The translations under genes and the position numbers were made by a program. Positions 52,424-61,118 of a DNA stretch of 64,000 nucleotides are shown here, piece after piece; position 1 is the stretch's first letter, and each line of letters begins with the position of its first letter. The notes beneath the pieces were generated by a model. That model did not search any database, was not told the DNA's origin, and saw only the letters and a program-made list of their open reading frames with translations. Source of the stretch: Nesterenkonia alkaliphila (GTDB lineage Bacteria; Actinomycetota; Actinomycetes; Actinomycetales; Micrococcaceae); assembly GCF_009758175.1 (NCBI RefSeq), contig NZ_WRPM01000011.1:1-64000 (forward strand), written 5' to 3'.

Positions 52424-53038
52424 GTGAGCCGGAAGTTCTCCCGGCCACATCCGCATGAGGGCTGGGTCACGGACATCACACAACACCGCACGCGCGAAAG
52501 CTGGCTCTACTGCGCCGCCGTTCTCGACATCTACAGTCGTCGGCTGGTCGGCTGGTCGATCGACTCCAAGCAAGACGCCGCGCTTCTCGTCAACGCGCTC
52601 GATATGGCCATCCAGAGTCATCGTCCAGAGCCAGGAGTGATAGTTCACGCGGACCACGGAACGCAACGCACGTCTTGGCACTTTGGGGAGAAGGTCCGCT
52701 CCGTCAGGCTTCTGCCCTCGTTCGGGACAGCCGGGCGACGGGTTCGACAAAGCAATGATGAAAAGTTTTTGTCATCGATGCAGATCGAACTTCTGAACCG
52801 GAATAAATGGAAAATAATAGTCGAAATTGTAAACGCGATCTTCGAATACTTCGAGACCTTCCACCACCCCCAGTGCCGAAACTCCGCCGTCGGCTACCGC
52901 GCGCCGATCGAATACGAGACACTCACATCAACAACATTCCCGCCGCGAATGGGCGACCGTGACTGGAGCCAATTTCGTGGGGCAAGGGAAGATGTCGTCT
53001 ATCCTTGCAGCAGACCCCTACCACAAGTGTTGCCGTGA
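52424..53038 (+). pseudogene. IS3-family orfB transposase remnant
   Basis: 204-residue frame with a DDE core: WVTDITQHRT (first Asp), VIVHADHGTQRTSWHFGEKV (second Asp), and NDEKFLSSMQIELLNRNKW (Glu), ending with NSAVGYRAPIEYET. The N-terminal HTH part and orfA are missing and the usual SDRGSQF box is altered to ADHGTQR. Bases 52750-52860 are clearly A+T-richer than surroundings. It ends about 130 bases before the thiopeptide precursor gene. Confidence 0.75.
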
Positions 53039-53171
53039 AACCACCCTTGACATGATCCACAGGCGTCAAAAGACTGTAGAGCAGGCGGGCAGCCGCTCGT
53101 CGCGAAGCGTCGTTGGTCGGGGAGACCCCTGGCTAGCGGCGCCGGATAATCGCTAGATAGGACGGATCACC

Positions 53172-53342
53172 ATGGAACGCACAGACAACTTCGACCTCCC
53201 GATGGACGTCTTCGAGCTCGAGGACCAGGGCATGGACGTTAAGTCCCTGACTGCTGGTCATGGCATGACCGAGGTTGGCGCCTCGACCAACTGCTTCTGC
53301 TACCCCTGTTGCTCCTGCTCCGCTCCGTCGAGCAGCGCCTGA
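53172..53342 (+). CDS. Thiopeptide precursor peptide, GE37468/kocurin type
   Basis: 56 residues from ATG 53172, AGGA upstream. The leader (1-37) is MERTDNFDLPMDVFELEDQG then MDVKSLTAGHGMTEVGA, acidic with the FDLPMDVFELED motif typical of thiopeptide leaders. The core (38-56) is STNCFCYPCCSCSAPSSSA. Compared with thiomuracin (SCNCFCYICCSCSS, recalled), position 2 is Thr rather than Cys and position 8 is Pro rather than Ile. Ser1 and Ser11 can form the central pyridine of a 29-membered ring, Cys4, 6, 9, 10, 12 thiazoles, Thr2 a methyloxazole. The tail SAPSSSA gives further dehydroalanines. The peptide directly precedes all modification genes. Confidence 0.93.
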   Translation: MERTDNFDLPMDVFELEDQGMDVKSLTAGHGMTEVGASTNCFCYPCCSCSAPSSSA

Positions 53343-53350
53343 CCCAATGC

Positions 53351-53381
53351 GGTGGGGTGGGCACCTAGCGCCCACCCCACC
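53351..53381 (+). terminator. Strong hairpin between precursor and biosynthetic genes
   Basis: Perfect 12-base arms GGTGGGGTGGGC (53351-53362) and GCCCACCCCACC (53370-53381) with a 7-base loop, 9 bases after the precursor stop, followed by GTCCTGGTTTCGTT. Likely a partial terminator that makes precursor mRNA more abundant than enzyme mRNA, as in many RiPP operons. Confidence 0.75.
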
Positions 53382-53434
53382 GTCCTGGTTTCGTTCCCGT
53401 CCCTCTCGGGGCCGACGACTGAAGGACCCCGTAG

Positions 53435-56095
53435 ATGACCATTCCCCAGCTCGATGGCCGTCCGTTGCCCAGGTATGACACCGGCGAGCCCGCTGCGCAC
53501 GACGAAGTTCTCGACGTCCGCGTAGCCGCCCTGCCAGCCGGGGTTCTCCGACAGCTGCGCTTTACCGATACCCGCTCCGCGCTCGAAGCCCGAGTTCGTA
53601 CCCGCTCCACGCTCGAACAATGCACAAGTTCGGCTGATGCAGCCCTCTACGCGGCGATCGGAGCCTCCACCACGCCAAGTGAACTGGCGAAGGAGTTCCT
53701 ACGAGCCAAGCGGGCACTGGGCCGCGGGCGAACCCCTTCCGCCGAGGCCATGGCCGGGTTCCCGGGCCCGGTGGCCGAGGCGCTGCAGCGGGTCACCGCA
53801 GCGCAGGCGGACTATGAAGAGGCCAATGCACACCTTGAGGTCGCGTTCTCCGCCGACCGCGACCGTACCCAGCGCTTGCTCGCTTCCCTAGCCGAGGATC
53901 CACTTTTGCGCACCGGCATTCTTCAATCGGCCCCCACCCTCGAGGCCCTCATGGACACCGCCAAATGGCCTGAGTATCTTTGTTCGGACAAACGCGCGAC
54001 CCGTATGGCCCAATTTGTCCACCGCGCAACTGCTAAGACCAGCCCCTTCTCGACCTTTACCTACACCGGGCGATCCGGGGCCGCGGAGGACCCGACAGCA
54101 GTTTCCTTGCCCGGGCCGGATTCCGTACGGCTGGTTCGCCAGCTTGACGGCAAGATTTGGGCCCTACTTATGCAGGACCTGCGCAGCCGCGACGCACTCG
54201 CAGCCATGTGGCCGGTCCGCCCGAACCCCTCCCTGGTCTGGCTCCCTTCTTTGTCTCGGGCTGCGTTGCTGGGCCCGCCGCCACAAGAGCAGCTGCGGAT
54301 GTTGCCGGAGCACCCTGCGCTGCGGGCAGTCCTCGCTGGCCCCCCGGAGCCTGTGCTCCCGGAGGTCTGGACCCAGCGCCTCGCGCGGGATCTCGGCTTA
54401 GAGGCTGACGACAACGGGCTCGTGTCCATGCTGTTGCGCGCCGGTGCCCTTCAGCCGGAGGACCCGGTGTCAGAACACGGGGACCGCCCCGTCGGCGACC
54501 TCGTGCACTGGCTTGAGCACCATGAACTAGCCGCGATCGTGCCCTGGTTCCCGGTCCTGGCCCGGCTTGCCGAGCTACTTGAGCCGAGCCCGACGCCCAC
54601 GGACGCGTCGACGCTGCGCGCCGAGCGTCGTGCGCTCGACCAAACCGCCGCGGACCTTCTGGCAGCCCTGGGTCACAAACCGGCCGAGCTTGGTGCCGAT
54701 CTCAAACCGGTGCACGAGTCGGCTGTCCTCGACCGTCCCCTCCTGCTGCCTAGCACCCCCACTGTCGAGGACTTAGACGTCATAGGCACCGCCCGGTCCT
54801 GGTTATCGGTGCTCGACATAAAATGGCCGGGCCGACTGGCGGTCTCCGCTTACGCCGAGACCCTGTTGCCGACGAAGGGATCGCTGCCGCTACTCGAGCT
54901 CTATAGGTCCGTCCACCAGGAGCTGCGCCAGGGGACGGGCCCGCTCGCGGCACACTTGCGCACCTGGTTCGCCACCATACCCCGCCAGCCCGGCCCGGAC
55001 ACCCCCGCCACCGAGCTCACCGCCACGTTGCAAAGGCTGCACGATGAGCGGCGACGCGGGACCGAGCTCGTCGACCGCTGCACCGACGAAGAACAGCAGA
55101 TTGCGCGCATCCCCTTGGAGCTCGTAAAGGAGCAACTGCGTGTGCGACCCGAACTGCTACGCTCTGGTGCACCGGCGGCCGCCTACATTCAGGCCACACA
55201 GGCCGCCGGCAGCCGGTGGGTTATCAACGTCCTGCACGGCGGCCACGGCCGCGGCCGCGCCCGGACGGACCATCTCATGCGCTGTGCCGGACTCAACCCC
55301 ATTCCCCTACACCCCGTCCATCCGACCCGCCCCTCCGGAGCGGTCGCGGCCGAGTGGACTGGCACCCACGGGTCCTCACTCAACGCCCGGCGTCCAACGC
55401 TGCCCACAGCGCTGGACTACCCGCACACCACCGGACCCGGTGCCGGGCAGCACCGAATTCCGGTGGGCCACCTGCACGTGCGCCGCGGCGCCATTCCAGG
55501 TCTCCTCGAACTCATCGATGTCCGCGACGGCACGGTACTGGCCCCCGCCCACATTGGCATGCTAGCCGACTACCAGTTGCCACCGCTGGCCCGGTTCGTT
55601 GAACGCGTCTTCGGTGACGCTTACCTATTGCACCCCAGCAACCCGCCCTTCGCCTCCGACCTACCTTTGAACCGCCTCACAGGCATCACCCGCTTGCCCC
55701 GGGTGCAGGTCGACGACATCATCGTCCAGCGTCGGCGCTTTGTGGTGCCCGCTGCGCTGCTTCCGCAACCGAACCCGGCTCAGTCCGGAGCCGCCTACCT
55801 TGAGGAGCTATGCGACTGGTTCGCCGAGCACGGGCTGCCGTCCACTTCGTACGTGCGGGCCTGGGGTGAGGATCTGCGCGGAGACAAGGTCAAGTCCCGC
55901 AAACCTATGCTGCTCAACCTTGACTCGTGGTGGACCGTCTCGGAGCTAGTGCGCCACAGCGGCGGGGCTAAGTTTGTGGTGCTTGACGAGGCGCTGCCTG
56001 ACCCTTACCTTCACGACCCGGCCAGGCCGGTCACCGAGCTACTTGCCGAAGTCCCCCCGCACCAGCCAGACAACGAAGGAACCCCCGCCCCATGA
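53435..56095 (+). CDS. LanB-like glutamylating dehydratase (TbtB type)
   Basis: 886 residues; AAGGA nine bases before ATG. Lantibiotic dehydratase N-terminal fold: RMAQFVHRATAKTSPFSTFT at ~190-208 is the conserved R...KTSPFSTF box; later SRWVINVLHGGHGRGRARTD and SDLPLNRLTGITRLPRVQVD are typical of the family. It is the glutamyl-transfer half of the split Ser/Thr dehydratase, using glutamyl-tRNA (known for TbtB/MibB). It would activate Ser1, Ser11 and tail Ser residues of the core. The elimination half is the next gene, overlapping by 4 bases. Confidence 0.9.
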   Translation: MTIPQLDGRPLPRYDTGEPAAHDEVLDVRVAALPAGVLRQLRFTDTRSALEARVRTRSTLEQCTSSADAALYAAIGASTTPSELAKEFLRAKRALGRGRTPSAEAMAGFPGPVAEALQRVTAAQADYEEANAHLEVAFSADRDRTQRLLASLAEDPLLRTGILQSAPTLEALMDTAKWPEYLCSDKRATRMAQFVHRATAKTSPFSTFTYTGRSGAAEDPTAVSLPGPDSVRLVRQLDGKIWALLMQDLRSRDALAAMWPVRPNPSLVWLPSLSRAALLGPPPQEQLRMLPEHPALRAVLAGPPEPVLPEVWTQRLARDLGLEADDNGLVSMLLRAGALQPEDPVSEHGDRPVGDLVHWLEHHELAAIVPWFPVLARLAELLEPSPTPTDASTLRAERRALDQTAADLLAALGHKPAELGADLKPVHESAVLDRPLLLPSTPTVEDLDVIGTARSWLSVLDIKWPGRLAVSAYAETLLPTKGSLPLLELYRSVHQELRQGTGPLAAHLRTWFATIPRQPGPDTPATELTATLQRLHDERRRGTELVDRCTDEEQQIARIPLELVKEQLRVRPELLRSGAPAAAYIQATQAAGSRWVINVLHGGHGRGRARTDHLMRCAGLNPIPLHPVHPTRPSGAVAAEWTGTHGSSLNARRPTLPTALDYPHTTGPGAGQHRIPVGHLHVRRGAIPGLLELIDVRDGTVLAPAHIGMLADYQLPPLARFVERVFGDAYLLHPSNPPFASDLPLNRLTGITRLPRVQVDDIIVQRRRFVVPAALLPQPNPAQSGAAYLEELCDWFAEHGLPSTSYVRAWGEDLRGDKVKSRKPMLLNLDSWWTVSELVRHSGGAKFVVLDEALPDPYLHDPARPVTELLAEVPPHQPDNEGTPAP

Positions 56096-57015
56096 GCACC
56101 TACCCGACGTCTCCTGGCTCGGAATACACTTGGCTGTCTCTGCATCTGCGCTGCGATGGAGATACTGACGAGTTCCTCCGCGCCGCCGTTCTCGATATCG
56201 CCGAGGAGCTCATAGCGCGCGCCCCCGGCACCTCCTGGTTCTACTTACGCTACTGGGAGGGCGGCCCACACGTGCGGTTGCGACTGTTCCTGCCCACCGA
56301 CGAGCACGCCACCGCCCGGCGCGCCGTCCGCGAACGCGCCGAGGCCTGGCTGGCCGACAACAACCCCGGCTACGAGACGCCTGAGATCTATTACGACCAG
56401 ATCGCCGCGCAGCTGGCCGCCCGCGAAGGACGAGACCGGCCCGTGCTGAGATGGCAGCCGCACGGCCGGGTCTGGGAGCAGAGCTACGAGCCGGAGACCG
56501 CCAAGTACGGCTCCGGAGCTTCCTTGCACGCCTACGAGCGCCACTTCCAGGATTCCTCCGCCCTCGCCGCTCGTGTCCTGCGCCAACGCCCGGGCCCGAC
56601 CCAGGTCCTTTCCCTGGCCGTGGCACTCCTATTGACAGGTTGGACGCGCCCGGACCTCGGTCCGGGCATACAGTCCCATGACGAGCTAGTCAGCCGATGG
56701 GGCTCGGTCCAGCCCCTGGACCACCGCCGACCCGCCCAGGTCCGCCCAGAGCTGCTTACCGAACTGCTGGAGCGAGCCCGGGCAGGTGCCGACGCCTGGT
56801 CGCGTTCGTGGCGAGACTCCCTCGACCGGTTGCTAGACACCCTCACTGACGAGGGCGTCTCCCCTGAGCAGCGTCGCACCGGTACCGACATCTGCCACCA
56901 CCTGTTGTGCAACCGACTGGGATTGACCCTCGAGCAGGAACTGGCCGTGCGCCACAGCGCCTGGGCCGCCCTTTCCTCGAGCGCCGTGGCCCCGGACTTG
57001 GAGGCGCTCTCGTGA
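56092..57015 (+). CDS. Dehydratase elimination-domain protein (TbtC type)
   Basis: 307 residues. SpaB C-terminal/thiopeptide-type bacteriocin biosynthesis fold: YTWLSLHLRCDGDTDEFLRA, then WFYLRYWEGGPHVRLRLFLP, a strand-rich start shared by this family. A helical middle and EQRRTGTDICHHLLCNRLGL near the end. It removes glutamate from glutamylated Ser/Thr to make dehydroalanine (known for TbtC). Overlaps of 4 bases both upstream and downstream indicate fixed stoichiometry with its partners. Confidence 0.85.
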   Translation: MSTYPTSPGSEYTWLSLHLRCDGDTDEFLRAAVLDIAEELIARAPGTSWFYLRYWEGGPHVRLRLFLPTDEHATARRAVRERAEAWLADNNPGYETPEIYYDQIAAQLAAREGRDRPVLRWQPHGRVWEQSYEPETAKYGSGASLHAYERHFQDSSALAARVLRQRPGPTQVLSLAVALLLTGWTRPDLGPGIQSHDELVSRWGSVQPLDHRRPAQVRPELLTELLERARAGADAWSRSWRDSLDRLLDTLTDEGVSPEQRRTGTDICHHLLCNRLGLTLEQELAVRHSAWAALSSSAVAPDLEALS

Positions 57016-58076
57016 GCATGGCGAAGTATCCGTGGTGGGAACTGGCCCTGGTGCGCTGGGGCGGGGAACACGCCCAGGTCGTGGCGCACGTGGTCGCCCC
57101 GCTGCTCGGCCAAAACGTCCTTGACGGTCGGCCCACCTACGTTGATACGGACTGGTGGCAGGGTCCGCACGTGTCCGTGTGTTTCCCCGCCTCACCGGAG
57201 GAGGCACAGACCCTGTGCACCTCAGGCTTGGTGGCCCGGGCACAGGAGCTGCTGACCTCCCTCGGCCCGGGCCCGGAGACCAATCCGGCGCAGCACCAGG
57301 ACCTGCATGAACGGCTGGCCCGCTATGAGCGTCGCCCCGGACCGCTCGAGCCCTGGTTGCCCGATGGACAGGCTCTGTTGCGCCCCCTCCCCCCGCGTGA
57401 GGACGGCGGCGGCAGCGAGCTCGACCTCACGGTCCAGCAGGCGCACACCGCTCTGCGGGAGGCCGAACTTGACCTCTTCGCCCAGATCGCCAGGGGCGAG
57501 TTGCGCGTTGAGGCCCACGCACTGGACCTGCTAGCCAGCGTCGCCACCCGCTTCACAGACTCCGACCTGCGTGCCACCTACCCATCTTTTGCTTCCCACG
57601 CCGAGGCCTACCTCGCCACGGACGCTACACCCGGCACCCGTGAGCGCTGGGACGAGGCCTACGCCCGTCACCAGCCGTCTTTGGTGCGCCTGCTCGAGCA
57701 GCGCATCCACCAAACGACGGAAGGCACCCTGCCTGCCAACGTCGCTGCGGTCACGGACGTCTTCGCCGCAGTCGCCGACAGCACCGACCCGCTGGCGCTC
57801 TTCGGCGGAAGCGCTCTGCCCGCATCCACCGGCGCGTTTTCCTCCTCCGAGTTCCACACGGAACTGAGCCATAACCACGGGTGGCAGAACGCGGTCCGCT
57901 ACAACGCGTGGTTCGCCCGGTACCGGCTCGTTGTCAACCTCGCCTACCGGCACCTGAGCAAGCTCGGCCTGAGTCCGCACCACCGCTTTTACACTTGCCA
58001 TCTGCTTACCCGCGCTGCGCAGGACTTAACCCGCACCACCGCCTCCGATGTCCTGAAGGGCCTCTCCCGTGCCTGA
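57012..58076 (+). CDS. Pyridine synthase, formal [4+2] cycloaddition (TbtD type)
   Basis: 354 residues from GTG 57012 (GTGA overlap with the previous stop); an ATG six bases on is possible. N-terminal KYPWWELALVRWGGEHAQVV then DTDWWQGPHVSVCF gives the same fold as the elimination domain. The C-terminal helical region has FHTELSHNHGWQNAVRYNAW and LAYRHLSKLGLSPHHRFYTC, typical of thiopeptide pyridine synthases. It joins Dha1 and Dha11 to form the central pyridine and releases the leader (known for TbtD/PbtD). Second such fold in a row after TbtC, as in the thiomuracin cluster. Confidence 0.85.
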   Translation: MSMAKYPWWELALVRWGGEHAQVVAHVVAPLLGQNVLDGRPTYVDTDWWQGPHVSVCFPASPEEAQTLCTSGLVARAQELLTSLGPGPETNPAQHQDLHERLARYERRPGPLEPWLPDGQALLRPLPPREDGGGSELDLTVQQAHTALREAELDLFAQIARGELRVEAHALDLLASVATRFTDSDLRATYPSFASHAEAYLATDATPGTRERWDEAYARHQPSLVRLLEQRIHQTTEGTLPANVAAVTDVFAAVADSTDPLALFGGSALPASTGAFSSSEFHTELSHNHGWQNAVRYNAWFARYRLVVNLAYRHLSKLGLSPHHRFYTCHLLTRAAQDLTRTTASDVLKGLSRA

Positions 58077-59469
58077 GACTGCTAACGTCCCCCAGCCCTT
58101 GCCCCCTGCTCTATCCCCGGCCTCGCTACGCCTGGGCCTCGCCCCGGGTGTCTGGCTCGCCCGCTCCGCCGATCGAGCCATGCTCGTGCGGTGGCCACAT
58201 CACCGGACCCTGGACCGGTGGGACGCGACCACCGAAGATCTGCTCACCCGCCTCGGCAGCCCCGAGGGCGTCGAGGTCGACCCCGGCCTGCTAGACGGCG
58301 GACCCGCACTGCCAGGCACACACCTTCCCGATGAGCTGCTCGACGACGGCTGGCTCACCCTCACCGTCGTCAGCGGCTTCGAACCCGTGTTCACCGTCCT
58401 TCCCCGTCGCCAGCCCCCGCAGCGACCGCTTCCCCCCGTTTCGGAGCCGCGTTTGTCCCGGCACGCCGTGCTTGTGCCTGCGGACAGCGGCTGGCACCTT
58501 GAGGCGCCGCACTCCTGGTGCGACCTCCTCTTTCCGAATCTCGAGCAGCTCCACCGATGCCTCGAAACCTCGGGACGCACCAGCCTCGAGGAGCAAGTCC
58601 TGCTGTGGGGCGGGGCCCTGGTCGAACCCCGCGAGGAGCAGGAGCGCCTCAGTCACCGCCAGTGGTCCGCCCACGAGTTGTGGTTCCACGAGCGCTCCCG
58701 CCGATATGGCCGCGAGCGTGGCTTCGGGGGCACGTTCTGGGCCCGCGACATCTTCCCGCCCCCGCCGCTGCAGCCCGCGGAAGCTCCAGCTGTGACCGTC
58801 CGCTTCGCCGCCGCGGACCTCGAAGCCCTCGGTGCTCGCTCTCTGAGCTTGCACCGGGCCCTCGAAGACCGCCGCTCAATCCGCCGCCATGACGACGATG
58901 CGCCTCTGGACCGGGACCGTCTCGGCGAGTTCCTCTACCGCACCGCCCGGTTGCGGCTTGTACAAGAAGTAGAAGGCGTGGATTACGGCAGCAAGCCCTA
59001 CCCCTCTGGCGGATCGGTCTACGAGACCGAGATCTATCTACTTGTCCGCCACGTGCGGGACCTCGCGCCAGGGCTGTGGCGTTACGACCCCACCGAGCAT
59101 GGGCTCGCCCCCGTCCGGGAGGGACTCGAGCACCCGGACGTCGCGGCACTTCTGCGCGAAGCTGCCCACTCTTCGACCGTTGATGCCCTCCCGCAGGTGA
59201 CCTTGCTCATGGCACCGCGCTTTGGCCGTATCCTGTGGAAGTACGAGCAGATGGGCTACGCCGTGATGCTCAAGCACATCGGTGTGCTCATGCAGACCAT
59301 GTATCTCGTCGCCACCGACATGGGCCTGGCTGCCTGCGCAATCGGCAGCGGAGACAGCGACCTCTTCTCGCGCGCTACCGGGCTCGATCCTCTGGAATGC
59401 ACCAGCGTTGGGGAGTTCCTCCTTGGCACCCCGCATCCCGACGAGCGCTTTCAGGAGCGTCCCGCATGA
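58069..59469 (+). CDS. SagB/McbC-type azoline dehydrogenase (TbtE type)
   Basis: 466 residues from GTG 58069, overlapping the previous gene by 8 bases. C-terminal nitroreductase fold: ALEDRRSIRRHDDDAPLDRD, YPSGGSVYETEIYLLVRHVR, then AVMLKHIGVLMQTMYLVATD and ACAIGSGDSDLFSRATGLDP, the usual FMN-binding and SagB-type motifs. The N-terminal ~200 residues are an extra domain with no clear catalytic role. It oxidises azolines made by the YcaO enzyme to thiazoles and the methyloxazole (known for the family). Confidence 0.88.
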   Translation: MPETANVPQPLPPALSPASLRLGLAPGVWLARSADRAMLVRWPHHRTLDRWDATTEDLLTRLGSPEGVEVDPGLLDGGPALPGTHLPDELLDDGWLTLTVVSGFEPVFTVLPRRQPPQRPLPPVSEPRLSRHAVLVPADSGWHLEAPHSWCDLLFPNLEQLHRCLETSGRTSLEEQVLLWGGALVEPREEQERLSHRQWSAHELWFHERSRRYGRERGFGGTFWARDIFPPPPLQPAEAPAVTVRFAAADLEALGARSLSLHRALEDRRSIRRHDDDAPLDRDRLGEFLYRTARLRLVQEVEGVDYGSKPYPSGGSVYETEIYLLVRHVRDLAPGLWRYDPTEHGLAPVREGLEHPDVAALLREAAHSSTVDALPQVTLLMAPRFGRILWKYEQMGYAVMLKHIGVLMQTMYLVATDMGLAACAIGSGDSDLFSRATGLDPLECTSVGEFLLGTPHPDERFQERPA

Positions 59470-61115
59470 GCGCCGAGACACTGCAGTGGTCCACGACCGC
59501 AATCGTCACTACTCACGACTGGGGCATACTAGTCCACGACGAGGGCGGTGCCCATCAGCTCAAGGGTGCTGGTCTCGGCCCCCCGGTGGACTGGCTGCGA
59601 TCCCGGCTGAGATCACCGATCCCCAGGGAGGAACTGCTTGCCTCTCTACCCTTGGCTGCGCACGACCGGATGCGCCGACTGCTCGACGCCCTGACTACCC
59701 ACGGTGCCGTCGTTGCCACGCCCACGGACACGGCACAGTCCGAGGCACCCACCGTGTGGCTGGCCCACGGTGAGCACCCCGCTGCCGCCGCGCTTGCCCG
59801 ACAGCTGAGTGGCCGGCTGGTGGGCCGCATCGCGAGCCCCGCCGTCGGTGAATGGATGGAACCGGAGTGCGTGGACGGCACGGTCTGCAACGGCACGGAT
59901 CCCCGGACGGTGAGCGGCTTCCGGGTGATCATCACCGGAGAGGAGCTGTGGTTGGGGCTATTCCCGGGACCTGAGGCCCAGCACCGCGCCGCTGCGGCCG
60001 AGCTACTCCGTCACGTGCAGCGTGCCGGTGCCGGGACGACCCCGGACCCTGCCGACTGCCCCTGGGAAGCGTGGGTGCCGTGGCTGTCACGGACCTTGCT
60101 CGTCGGGGCCGTCGAAACCCCCCATCGGTACCGATGCGTCCGGCTCAGTTGGATGCCCTACCGCTTGGACGAGCACCGGCTCGTGCTCGACGGTTCCGCT
60201 CCTGCCGAAGCGAACACGCCGGCACCTTCCGCCCCGGATCAGCTGCCGGAAGACCCCGCGGACCCGCTGGTGCTCTCGCGCCGCTGCGCCCCGCTCGTTG
60301 ACGACGTCACCAGCCCTCTGGGGGTGCCCACTGAGAGTGGCCTGCAACAGCTGCCCCTGCAGCTCTCCGCCTGTCGGGTGCGTCTGGCCGATGGATCGGT
60401 CCGCACAGTGACCGGCCACGGATGGACCCTGGAGGAGGCCCGCGGAAGGGCCGTCGGAGCGGCCGTGCTCGAACACGGTCGCTCCTGGCTAACCCCGGAA
60501 GTCTCAGCCCACCCGTACAACGACACAGTGCCATCGGATTCCGACGCCCCGGTACAGCTTCACCGCACGGACGTCGAACGCCTGCTGGCCAAGGGGCACG
60601 GGGCCGCCGCCCACGGGGCCACCGCCGCCGACAGCGTCCGCGCTGCGGCCGTGCGCGTCGCTGCCGACCTCACTCTGCAGCAGGGCTGGGGCTCGTGGCG
60701 CGCTGCCACCCTGTCGTCCGCCACCCCCGGGGCGGATCTGCTCGCCCTCCACCAGGACCGCACCCAGCTACTGGTCGCCACCGGGCTGCCCTTCACTCTG
60801 GCAGCATTACAGGTGTCTCCCGGCACAGTAGTCGCGGGCGTCTCGACGCATGACGAGCAAGACGCGGTAAAGGAAGCGGTCATCCAGGCGCTGCTCTACC
60901 ACCAGGCGCAGGACCTGGGCAATGAAGCTGCCGCGCCCCGCACCTGGGCAATCCCCGCTCCCGGTAGCGGATCACACCCTCGGGTCGCCCCAGACCTCGA
61001 CGCCGTCATGAGTGAACACGGCACTGCCGTGGTCATTCCCCTGCATGGTGGTCCGACCATCGATGCCGCGCTACCGCACCGCTCCCTCGTCCTTCTCGTC
61101 CCCAGAGGTGCCTGA
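59466..61115 (+). CDS. Ocin-ThiF-like cyclodehydratase partner (TbtF type)
   Basis: 549 residues from ATG 59466 (4-base overlap). N-terminal RRE-like leader-binding part: WSTTAIVTTHDWGILVHDEG and ELLASLPLAAHDRMRRLLDA. Middle ThiF-like Rossmann-type region (TVWLAHGEHPAAAALARQLS, FRVIITGEELWLGLFPG). C-terminal part GWTLEEARGRAVGAAVLEHG resembles a YcaO-like or domain-duplicate segment, as in Ocin-ThiF partners. It would present the precursor leader to the YcaO enzyme. Separate F and D (TbtF/TbtG) proteins are the thiopeptide arrangement. Confidence 0.82.
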   Translation: MSAETLQWSTTAIVTTHDWGILVHDEGGAHQLKGAGLGPPVDWLRSRLRSPIPREELLASLPLAAHDRMRRLLDALTTHGAVVATPTDTAQSEAPTVWLAHGEHPAAAALARQLSGRLVGRIASPAVGEWMEPECVDGTVCNGTDPRTVSGFRVIITGEELWLGLFPGPEAQHRAAAAELLRHVQRAGAGTTPDPADCPWEAWVPWLSRTLLVGAVETPHRYRCVRLSWMPYRLDEHRLVLDGSAPAEANTPAPSAPDQLPEDPADPLVLSRRCAPLVDDVTSPLGVPTESGLQQLPLQLSACRVRLADGSVRTVTGHGWTLEEARGRAVGAAVLEHGRSWLTPEVSAHPYNDTVPSDSDAPVQLHRTDVERLLAKGHGAAAHGATAADSVRAAAVRVAADLTLQQGWGSWRAATLSSATPGADLLALHQDRTQLLVATGLPFTLAALQVSPGTVVAGVSTHDEQDAVKEAVIQALLYHQAQDLGNEAAAPRTWAIPAPGSGSHPRVAPDLDAVMSEHGTAVVIPLHGGPTIDAALPHRSLVLLVPRGA

Positions 61116-61118
61116 TTC

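Noticed and set aside
53039-53171. TTGACA at 53048 with a downstream -10 as precursor promoter
   Set aside because: No good -10 lies 16-18 bases downstream; GATAAT at 53143-53148 lacks a matching -35. A promoter is likely here but not located.
53000-53171. Right end of the integrative element just before the thiopeptide operon
   Set aside because: I did not see a copy of the tRNA-Ala 3' end here or elsewhere downstream by eye, so the boundary cannot be placed in this window.
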